Shown one piece after another: positions 18,873 to 28,600 of a stretch of 64,000 nt of DNA (positions within the stretch are counted from its first letter, which is position 1; the number at the start of each line of letters is the position of its first letter). The position numbers and the translations under genes were made by a program. Source of the stretch: Thermoplasmata archaeon (GTDB taxonomy: Archaea; Thermoplasmatota; Penumbrarchaeia; JAEHCK01); assembly GCA_020696345.1 (NCBI GenBank), contig JAEHCK010000009.1, forward strand, positions 1-64,000. The letters run 5' to 3'. Under the pieces are notes generated by a model. That model was not told where the DNA came from and did not search any database. It saw nothing but the letters and a program-made list of their open reading frames with translations.

Positions 18873-20340
18873 AATTTTTTAAGCTTTTTCCTAAATACAG
18901 CGCTGCGATCACACTAGCCTTTGCAACATTCTCCGGGCAGTATAACCCTTTACCTATCCAAAGCTCGGGATAATAATTGGTTTGGAAATGTTTCTCCAGA
19001 TATCGCAATCCGTTATTTATTATCGAGCTATCGATCTTTTCAATATTCAGATGATGATGCAATAATGCCAGGACCGAATATGCGGTCTCTTCCATATTGC
19101 TTACCTTTTGTCCCCAGGAACCATCATCATTTTGTGTGTTGATCATCCATTCCAAAGCCGGCCCGGACATCGAGTCATCCAGATCACCGATCGCTTCAAG
19201 TGCAAGACCGGTACAATAATATGGCGATACATTCCATTTATCGAGCCAATACCCATCATCCTCTCGTGTTTTGTATAAGAATTTCAAGATCTTGTCGATC
19301 ACCTCATCGCGGCGTGCATAGCCTTTTATGTTATTTAACACACTCAATACTTTTATGTTCACTAATGGTGATGGTGACCGTTCCAAGGGATAACAATTGA
19401 AATATTCGTCAGATTCATATTCTTCAAATACCGAAGGATCTAATTTATGGTTGGTTTTATTGAGAATATTAAATACGGTAGTAGTATCATCCAAGTCTCG
19501 GAACGAATAAAGCTGTGACATGGATATGCCCGCTTTTGACCATAACTTACCAAGATCCTCCACCTTTTCTAGGAAATGCTTCTTGATCGGCAAGTCAGAC
19601 TTCATGAAATAGTCGATGACCCAGCCAGTTTCAAAAATATCGAATGGGTATAAGGTCATGGCCGAGCCACCATTAAAATTCAGGACAGTATTAACATAGT
19701 TAAGGGCATTTTTATCGTGCATTTTGGTTAACATGAATGCAGTTGCAGCCGGTGAATTACTGATCGACCCATTTATGTTCTGAGCTTTGAGTAATATATT
19801 TTCCGTGGCATAATCACCTAGAAATTCGAGAGAATAAGTAATTGTAGTATCATTCGAAGCGATCATCTGGGCAATCGCCATATTCATTTTTTTCTCTTTT
19901 ATCGGTTCGTAATATTTTTCGCGATATGGTAGATTAAGCCCAAGATTATTAGCCTCGTTCATCAAGGATGGAAATAATAGTTCAAAGCCAACAGTCTCCT
20001 GTGGTTCAGTGCGCAGTCGACTTATATTATACCAGATATAATCCTCACCAGATTCTATTCGATCTTTAAATTTATCAGCTTTATGTGTCTTTTTCAGTGA
20101 GACTATTGAAGCTAATGTAGAGATCAACCTGTCGTGATAATAATCAACTTCGGCGCCCCAACTGCCATCCGGATTCTGACCGGTGATCACTTCTAACAAT
20201 GATTTTGAAAATAATGGTTTTTTGGAATGTTTGTTTTCAGGAACCATTGCCGCCCAAGCGGTATCATAGGCTAGGCCACGCATATAACCGTCCTTTAATG
20301 ATCTTAGTAATTTGATCGCCTCTTGGGTTAAATTGAGCAT
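18871..20340 (-). CDS. Class II diterpene cyclase-like (copalyl diphosphate synthase family) protein
   Basis: AYDTAWAAMVP; QNPDGSWG; ETVGFELLFPSL; GSISNSPAATAFML; DLDD (residues 282-285, DxDD acid motif); DKWNVSPYYCTGLALEAI; QNDDGSWG. Combination is characteristic of class II diterpene cyclases. Confidence 0.87.
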   Translation of the reverse strand: MLNLTQEAIKLLRSLKDGYMRGLAYDTAWAAMVPENKHSKKPLFSKSLLEVITGQNPDGSWGAEVDYYHDRLISTLASIVSLKKTHKADKFKDRIESGEDYIWYNISRLRTEPQETVGFELLFPSLMNEANNLGLNLPYREKYYEPIKEKKMNMAIAQMIASNDTTITYSLEFLGDYATENILLKAQNINGSISNSPAATAFMLTKMHDKNALNYVNTVLNFNGGSAMTLYPFDIFETGWVIDYFMKSDLPIKKHFLEKVEDLGKLWSKAGISMSQLYSFRDLDDTTTVFNILNKTNHKLDPSVFEEYESDEYFNCYPLERSPSPLVNIKVLSVLNNIKGYARRDEVIDKILKFLYKTREDDGYWLDKWNVSPYYCTGLALEAIGDLDDSMSGPALEWMINTQNDDGSWGQKVSNMEETAYSVLALLHHHLNIEKIDSSIINNGLRYLEKHFQTNYYPELWIGKGLYCPENVAKASVIAALYLGKSLKN

Positions 20341-20525
20341 TATAGTAACCTCAAAGTTATATTAATTCTCATTTCAGGATTTAACTTCCCATCTGGTCTT
20401 AAATTTGCCTTTTAGGTTGCGAGCCTAACCCCTGATCCCTAATCGTTTTTTAAGAGTTTATACTTTACTATAATACAAATAATTTTGTATAATTTGTGAA
20501 AAAAAATTGACCTCGAAGTGCCCTA

Positions 20526-20870
20526 TCATGTAAGCTCAACTACCATTTTCCCCTTTCCATCAGGATAAACTACGATCTCTTTACCTTCTATAAGATTTAA
20601 AAAATGAACGATCTTTGCAGGAATACGTATCGATAGTGAATTTCCTGATCTAACAACTTTAATTTTTTGTGCCAGCCCCCAAATACCTAGCTGTTTTGCC
20701 TTTGTCTCCAATTGTTTCATGGCAGTTTCATCAATAAATGACTCGTTGCATTTATCACATACCTCAGCTTTGAATTTACCCAAAGATACCCCAAACATTT
20801 CTTCTTCTATAGTACCTTCTTTCAATTTTCCTTTTTCACATACAGGACATTTTTTCATATCTATCACCAT
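20526..20870 (-). CDS. YgiT/MqsA-like zinc finger + AbrB-like domain protein (antitoxin-like)
   Basis: MKKCPVCEKGKLKEGTIEEEMFGVSLGKFKAEVCDKCNESFIDE (CxxC..CxxC) then IKVVRSGNSLSIRIPAKIVHFLNLIEGKEIVVYPDGKGKMVVE. Confidence 0.78.
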   Translation of the reverse strand: MVIDMKKCPVCEKGKLKEGTIEEEMFGVSLGKFKAEVCDKCNESFIDETAMKQLETKAKQLGIWGLAQKIKVVRSGNSLSIRIPAKIVHFLNLIEGKEIVVYPDGKGKMVVELT

Positions 20871-20941
20871 CTGGGTGTAACCGTAATAACATAGATGTCG
20901 TTTCCAAGTTTTTTGTAAACCACTTCAAAATAAATGTACAT
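20864..20941 (-). pseudogene. C-terminal remnant of a DUF4258-like toxin
   Basis: Manual translation: MYIYFEVVYKKLGNDIYVITVTPRW*; stop overlaps the antitoxin-like start at 20870. Confidence 0.5.
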
Positions 20942-20957
20942 AAAATATATTTGATAT

Positions 20958-21385
20958 TTATTGTAATAAAATCGGAGTAAATTGATAATAACCATTTTCA
21001 TTAAAATAGGCACAGGTAATATTGTTTAATGGTAGGTTTGTGCGTTTGCTCAATGCGAACGAATATAAAATTAGTTGCATCCAGATGGCTTTATCATTGG
21101 TAATATTAGGTTTATAATCAAGAATATGTATTTGGTCTTTTCTCATTTGTAAAGAGAGATTTTAGTTTTGAATCGTTTATTAATATTTTTGATGGTTTCT
21201 AATTGTGTGTACCCTAAATTATAGGTGGATATCGCATTTAAGATAATGTGATTGGGGTATTGCGAATGTTTCAGGGGTCTCAGGGAAAAATTTCTCCTGC
21301 AGAATTTGCAACGGTAGATCTGGGTAATTCCGAATCTATTGTGCCTATTACCGTAATAGATTATTTGTCTATTTCGAGTTTTCAT
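20958..21385 (-). pseudogene. Decayed archaeal transposase: zinc-finger N-terminal and PD-(D/E)xK-like C-terminal fragments
   Basis: YRCKFCRRNFSLRPLKHSQYPNHIILNAISTYNLGYTQLETIKNINKRF (21143-21385) then QIHILDYKPNITNDKAIWMQLILYSFALSKRTNLPLNNITCAYFNENGYYQFTPILLQ (20958-21146), middle missing. Confidence 0.65.
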
Positions 21386-22074
21386 ATTAAGATGTGATTG
21401 GCATAAAAACGAATTTTAATAGATAGTACAATCGAGGTTATATATTAAATTAACAATCGAGTTTAGATATGATTTGGGATGGAACACTTGAATTTTTATA
21501 TTTTGTCAGATAGATGAGCAATCGAGTTTTAATATTGAGAAATTAGGTGTTGGACAAGATATTTTGAGAAAGTGGTAAAGGAGGAGAAAAGATGAAATAT
21601 TAAAGGATGAGTGGTCTTTTGGTAAATTAACTGGTAGTTATGTTTGGAAAATTCTGGGTTTCGTATAACGTTTTCGTTAATCGGTTCTTCGATGTGAGCC
21701 GTTGGACGTTTGATGATTTACGATACGAGACTCGACACCGTTTACCGAAACCTATATTAACAAATACTCAATGAAATCAACTCGAATAAAAATCATTTTA
21801 CTCAGTGTTTTATCTTTTTGAAATTATATAATTTATAATATTATATGATAAAAAATATAAATTATGGGAGATAATATTATATTAATCTCCATCTTAATAA
21901 AATATTGAATCCGATCTGTCAAATTAAGCATAAAACATATATAGTCAAAATGGAATTAGGGGGCGTAATAAAACCCTTTAGGGAGGAGTGTACGTGAAAG
22001 TCATTCCGAGGTGAAATTAACTTTCCGTTCTATCACTGGCTTTTTAAGGGTGAAAAAGAAAAAGGGGTATTAGA

Positions 22075-24909
22075 ATGAGTAAAAGAAAAATTGAAAGAAA
22101 GACCGTAGTAAAAATTGCTGTGTTAGTTGTTTTGGGGATACTTATTTTAGGACTGTATGTTCCATTTGTCCTTGGTTCAGACGAGGAGGGATCCTATACT
22201 ATTACCGGGAGTTATCATATCATTATTGATGACGATGACGATTCAACCATCCAGGTTTTCGGCGTATCGCATCATACAGCTGATACAATAAATAGGTTAT
22301 TAACAGTTCAAGAAGATGGCAAAGTTGGTATCGGCACAGTAACTCCTGGGTATATGTTAGATGTAAAAGCAGGCTCAAGTGTTGGGTCAGCTGCTTTTCA
22401 AGGTGGGGGGGACCCTAGTTTAACTCCTGGAGGAACTTTCACAGGAGCTTCTGCATTAACATATAGAATACAGATTGATGATGACAATGGCGACCCGGAT
22501 ACCTTTGAATGGTCAGATGATGACGGTTCAAATTGGGTCTTCACTGATGTGGCAATTACCGGATCTGCACAAGCATTGAATTATGGGGTCACAATAACTT
22601 TTGGAGATACGGATAATCATTTATTTGGTGATTATTGGACATTTTCAACAACTGTAACGAATCCATTTTCACTTCAAAATGCAGCGGGAACAGAAATATT
22701 ATATACAGGAAATGATGGCAGAATGGGTATTGGAACATTAAATCCAGGCTATACTCTGGATGTAAAAGGAAAATCAAATGTTGGGCCAGCTTTTTTTACA
22801 GGGTCTGGATTAGATGATATGTCAACTGGAGGGACTTTTATAGGAGATTCGGAAATAACTTATATAGTAGGAATTGATGGTACTGGTGGAACAGATAGGT
22901 TCAGATGGACGGATGAGGATGGTGGTGGTCCTCCCTGGAATTATGTAACGATACAAATTACTGGTTCAGCTCAAGAATTAAGCTATGGGGTCACAATAAC
23001 TTTTGGAGCTACAACGGGCCATTCTTCATCTGAAATTTGGACGTTTAAAGCTACGCCAACAAATCCTTTTTCTATTCAAAATGCAGCGGGTACAGGAATA
23101 TTGTATTCAGGAAATAATGGAAATATTGGCATTGGAACGATGAGTCCAAGTTATGTTTTGGATGTGAAAGGAATATCAACTGTAGGCCCACCCCAATTTA
23201 TGGGATCAGGATTAAATGATATGACCAATGGAGGAACTTTCACAGGAGCTTTGGCTAAAGATTATCATATAGATATTGATGCAATTGACCAAGGTATACT
23301 ACCTAATCTTTACGATACTTTCAGATGGACAGATAATTATGGCTTAACCATGACAAACAATGTTGCAATCACCGGTTCAGATCAAACATTAAGTAATGGA
23401 GTAACTATTAAATTTGCCGCCACAACAGGTCACACAAATATGGATCCATGGGATTTTTCTACCACTGTAGCAAATCCTTTTTCTGTTCAAAATGTAGAGG
23501 GGGTAAGAATATTAAGTGTAACAAATGAAAATAAGGTGGGTATTGGTACGCTGACTCCGCAGGAAAAGTTAACATTAGGTTCAGGTGATAATTTTGCTGT
23601 TGAGATGGCAGCCCCTACTTCTGTGTCTGCTGAAGCCACGACGGGGGGATCGCTTTTTTCTCCTAGCACTTATTATTTTAAAGTAGTAGCCTTAGATGGT
23701 ATAGGTACTACCATTGGTTCAAATGAAGACTCGGCATATGTAGATGGCAGTTCCGATACTGCAATAAGTGTAAGTTGGACGGCCCCACAAGGTGCAAGTA
23801 GTTTTCAAATCTATGTTGGCACATATTCGGATGGACAAGATAGATACCACACAGATCTTGATGATGCTTCACCTTTTCTCTTTACAGCTTATGGTGGAGG
23901 AGATGGATCCACACCCTCGCTAGTGCCAATAGTAACAACAGCTTATGTAAATAAAATTACAGCTTCCGGGGATAGCTGGTTCTTGGGCGGTGATGTTGGC
24001 ATCGGAACAACAAGTCCAGATAAATTACTTCATATTGGTGCTTCTGGGGGCACATCTGGAGCTATTAGATTTGAAGCTAGTGATGGAGATGAAATTGATC
24101 TTGGTATTACAACAACTGATGAATTCTATATTATAGGCGGTAATGTCGGTATTGGAACTATAGAACCGGAGGAAAAACTCCACATTGTAGGCGCTACGGC
24201 TACACATGATAATAAAGATTATTCAACTTACCTCACTACTGTAATCGAAGAGGATAATACAGGTCTACAAATTATTGGAAAGCAGGAAACAATAGGAATG
24301 GCACATATAATCTTGACAGGTACTACTAGTAGTGGTGACAATAATCATTGGATAATAAGTCATTATGGTGATGATAGTTACTTTGGCATTGGATACCGAG
24401 AAACCACTTCTAATTTTGCTCCTTATAGTGCAAATCAGGATCACTTTGTTATTGACCCAGATGGAGATGGTAGTACAGATAGAAACAGTATATCTTATGT
24501 AGGTTTTGTTGGTATTGGTGTTGACCCGGTTCCTGAAACAAACCTTGATGTGGAGGGAGGATTCGCAACGAATCTTGTGTATAAAGATGATGATTACACA
24601 GTTCATAAAGGTAATTGGTTCACTGGTCATGATTTTACAATTCTTGTCAATCCAGACTTAGATAATGATGGAGATGTAACAATAACCCTTCCAGACGATA
24701 ATGGTGCTGCACTTGAAGGTCAAATTCTTGTTATTAAGAGAGTTGACCCTTCGGGTGATCATGATGTAACAATTGATCTAATATCAGATAAAATTGATGG
24801 TTCCTATCTTGATATAGAGTTGGATCAATGGGATTCAATAATGATTCAACGTGATGGAAATGGTGATTGGTTTATTTTATCATCACATACATCTGCATCA
24901 GGTCCATAA
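22075..24909 (+). CDS. Cell-surface protein with tail-fibre-like GIGT repeats
   Basis: N-terminal TM; repeated (K)VGIGTxxPGYxLDVKG... and ITGSAQxLxYGVTITFG...NPFSxQNAAGTxILYxGN blocks of ~125 aa; later GIGTTSPDKLLHIG and GIGTIEPEEKLHIVG. Confidence 0.85.
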   Translation: MSKRKIERKTVVKIAVLVVLGILILGLYVPFVLGSDEEGSYTITGSYHIIIDDDDDSTIQVFGVSHHTADTINRLLTVQEDGKVGIGTVTPGYMLDVKAGSSVGSAAFQGGGDPSLTPGGTFTGASALTYRIQIDDDNGDPDTFEWSDDDGSNWVFTDVAITGSAQALNYGVTITFGDTDNHLFGDYWTFSTTVTNPFSLQNAAGTEILYTGNDGRMGIGTLNPGYTLDVKGKSNVGPAFFTGSGLDDMSTGGTFIGDSEITYIVGIDGTGGTDRFRWTDEDGGGPPWNYVTIQITGSAQELSYGVTITFGATTGHSSSEIWTFKATPTNPFSIQNAAGTGILYSGNNGNIGIGTMSPSYVLDVKGISTVGPPQFMGSGLNDMTNGGTFTGALAKDYHIDIDAIDQGILPNLYDTFRWTDNYGLTMTNNVAITGSDQTLSNGVTIKFAATTGHTNMDPWDFSTTVANPFSVQNVEGVRILSVTNENKVGIGTLTPQEKLTLGSGDNFAVEMAAPTSVSAEATTGGSLFSPSTYYFKVVALDGIGTTIGSNEDSAYVDGSSDTAISVSWTAPQGASSFQIYVGTYSDGQDRYHTDLDDASPFLFTAYGGGDGSTPSLVPIVTTAYVNKITASGDSWFLGGDVGIGTTSPDKLLHIGASGGTSGAIRFEASDGDEIDLGITTTDEFYIIGGNVGIGTIEPEEKLHIVGATATHDNKDYSTYLTTVIEEDNTGLQIIGKQETIGMAHIILTGTTSSGDNNHWIISHYGDDSYFGIGYRETTSNFAPYSANQDHFVIDPDGDGSTDRNSISYVGFVGIGVDPVPETNLDVEGGFATNLVYKDDDYTVHKGNWFTGHDFTILVNPDLDNDGDVTITLPDDNGAALEGQILVIKRVDPSGDHDVTIDLISDKIDGSYLDIELDQWDSIMIQRDGNGDWFILSSHTSASGP

Positions 24910-25672
24910 ATACTGAGAATTTAATATTGTATTTCCAAATAACTACAAACTTAAAACAATTTAAAACTAAAGAATTCCACCATCATTTGATGGGGGTTGA
25001 GATTCCATGTTAATCATTGAAAAATTGTAGGAATCCCAAACTTGAAAATTTGCTAATGCAAACTCTTCCGAGTGCAAAATTCTGTTTCACAGAATTTTTA
25101 CCCATCCAACAAAAATAAGTACTATTCAATGATTTAGCTTTTTTTGTGCTGGGATTTGAAATTCAGAACTTTTCATTGAATTATCACAGGAATTTCAAGT
25201 TACAACAAAAATAGGCCATAATTATTAATTAATCCTATTTTTGTACTGTTGGTTGTGATAATAACCAATACTTGCAAAATAATACAAAATAACCCATCTT
25301 GAGATTGCACGACAACTGAAGGCTTGCTTGCTGAAAAGTCGAGAGTCTGGTTGATTAATGACTGATACAATGCCGAGCGTCGAGGAGTCATTTGACTCCT
25401 GACTAATCATCGGTAACTCAGATTAGACTCTTGACTCCATAACTATCCGAAGGACTGGTGGTGCTTCCCTGCCGCTTGACAGACTGTTTTTTAATTGTAG
25501 TAGTCTGCGAATTATCATGAATAGCGAGATTATTAAAGAAGTGGATTAAATAAACAGATTGATTAACCCATCTATTAGATAAAAAGCTATTAGATTGCAA
25601 AATACTAGACAACATGCGGATTAAAAAGAATCTTTATAACCTTTGATCTTGAACATGAAGTCTTTTAGGTGT

Positions 25673-28600
25673 CTATTCATCAATAGATTTTCCATTTTTA
25701 ATAGGTTTCAGCTTCTGATGGTCTTGAGCAACTAGTTGTGGTTGTTGTTGAGGAGACTGCGGTTGTTGTTGCTGGTCTCCTATCTCTAGTTCAGGTCTTT
25801 GTGACAATTTCTGGGTATGTTTATTCGGCTGTAGTACAGTCGCGTTTTGGGGTACGGCTTCTGGTTGTTGCACTACAGGTTTAGGTTCTATTACTGTTTG
25901 CTGAGGAGGTTTACCCACTAACTCGGGTGTACTAGTGGGAGATGCTTCTATTGTTATTGGCTCGCTAGAAAGTTTAAACTGTTGCTCGCTAATCGCTGGC
26001 GGTTCTTCTAACTCTTTATCAATATCAGTAATATCTTTGTCAGGAGACCCCTCGATCTCCAATCTTAACTTTTTATAAGTTTCTTGATTAACCTCACCTC
26101 GTAAAAACCTTTCCTGTAAGAGTCCTAATTTTTGTGCCATTGAAAGCGTAGCTTGTGGTAATTGAAATTGCGTTTTTACAGGAATTAGTGCCAATGAGGG
26201 TCCTAGTACTTTTTCGCCAGGGGTTGTACCAGCTGGCTGAGCTTGTGAATTTGGTGCGGGTAGCTGTTCTGTTACTATAGGCATTGTTGGTAATGGCTTA
26301 GCTCTTTCCGTACTTGGAATTTCTCCTGGTAAGGCTATATGTCTAGGCGGTACATGCATTAATTCAGCTCTGACAGTTGGGATCTTAGCAACTTTACGCT
26401 TTTTATAAATAAATATACTCATTGCTAATAGAAGTATTATGATAACAATTACAACCAAAATTAACCAGTACCAAGCCATTTCATGTTTGGACTTTTCATT
26501 TACTTTTTTTATCTCTTGTGTAGTAGAATTATCTGTTTTTACCGTCTCGAATCCATTAGAAGCGGTGAAATAATAACTATGTATGCCTTTTGATAATGTG
26601 GTTGTAAATTTATATGTTCCATTGAATGCATTTTCGCCAGGTTGTAATTCCATAAAATAAGATTTGTTATCAATAACTACTTGAACAAATAATGGTGCCT
26701 GCCGATCAACATCATAATAACGTACTGAAAATGTAAATTCCGTTTTAATGTCACCTTCTGATGGTCCTATTGAACCATTTAATAATTCGGGGGCATTATT
26801 TTCCATTGAAACTTGTAATGTAAAATTATGATGATCCCAGCCGGATTTGCTATCTGTCACTGAAAGATTCACCAAATAAGTCCCGAAATCATTTTTAGAT
26901 GGCACACCATTTAACCAGCCAGTAGTTGTATCTATAGTTAGCCAATCATCAGCATTGGTTATTAAAGACCAAGTTAGTTTATCATCTGTTGGATCAATGT
27001 CTTCAGCTTCATAGTTCACTGAATATAATTCATCTATTACTGCATTTGTTTTATCCTCAGTGGTTATCTCAGGTGGATCATTCGTATTTACTACAGTCAA
27101 GGTGAAATTCGTATAATCGATATATTCAGTATCACTCACTGAAACATTAATCCAATAATCACCCACATCATCGTTTGCCGGTAAACCCTTGATACTTAAA
27201 GTTGTGGTATCATATATCAACCATTTTGCATTGGTTGCAAAATCCCAATTTAATTCATAAGGGGCATTATCCACATCTTCGGCTTCGTATTTTATTTCAT
27301 ATAATTCATCTTCAATAGCAGTTATATTATCAACTGTAATAATTCTCGGTGGATCGTTTACATTTACAACCGTTAATGTGAAATTTGAATGATCGACATA
27401 TTCAGTATCATCCACAGAGATATTAACCCAATATTCTCCGACATCGTCGTTTGTTGGTGTGCCATTTATGATCGCGGTTATCGGATCAAATGCTAACCAA
27501 CCTGCATCAGTGATAATTTTCCAATTTAACTCACCAGTAGTATTATCCACATCATCAGCGTCATAATCTACTTCATAGAACTCGTCTTCGGCTGCAATTG
27601 TAATATCTTCGGTTATGATCTTCGGTGGGTCATTGACACCTAAAACAGATAATGTAAAATTCGTATAATCTACATCTATTGTGTCACTGATCGTAATGTT
27701 GATCCAATACTCACCTTCATCGTCATTCGTAGGTGAACCATTAAGTATACCAGTTGTTGGATCAAATTCTAACCAATTAGCATTTGTTGAAAAAATCCAA
27801 AAGATCGGCTGACCTACATTTATTACATCAATATCTTCAAATTCATAATTGACTTCGTAATAAACATCTTCGAATGCAGTAAGATTATCTTCAGTTGTGA
27901 TATTTGGTGGGGTATTATACACCGTTGGGTTATTCACCAATGGTGTTAACCAAGTGAATGTATCATCAGAGACATAGAACTTGTATGTATGTACTCCAAT
28001 GTCTAGATTTTTAATATTATAATAGTAGTTTTTACCATCTGCATAATTTGTATCAGCTTGATCAACTTCGATCATGGAATATTCTGTACCATTGATATTT
28101 ACAGTTATTTCTGTTGGTGGGATATTATTATATTGAAAATAAGTTGATGTAAAATTGAAATTTGTAGTGGTATTACCAAAGGTTGGCGTTACATATGGTT
28201 GATTTAAAAACAATGGTGAAGGATCTTCTATCCATCTATAAAATATATCGTAGTCACCACCTGCGCTATTTGTATTATTTTGATCGTACCAGACAACATA
28301 GCTTTTTCCAAGATTTATCTCAATATCTGGTTTAATAGATGTACCAACATTATAATTATTGCCTCTTACAGGTTCTGAGATTACTTGTATTTTTCCCCAT
28401 GAATAATCAATAAATTTGCATCTATAAAATATGTCCCTATCTGAGCCTGCACCATTCGTATCATTCGCATCATGCCAAACTACATAGATCCTACCATTCT
28501 CAACAGCTAAAGCAGAATATCTAGAATCTTCAAAATTTAAATTTAAACCTTGAACAGGTTCTGAGATCACCTGAATGTTTTCCCAACGAGTTCCCGTTAG

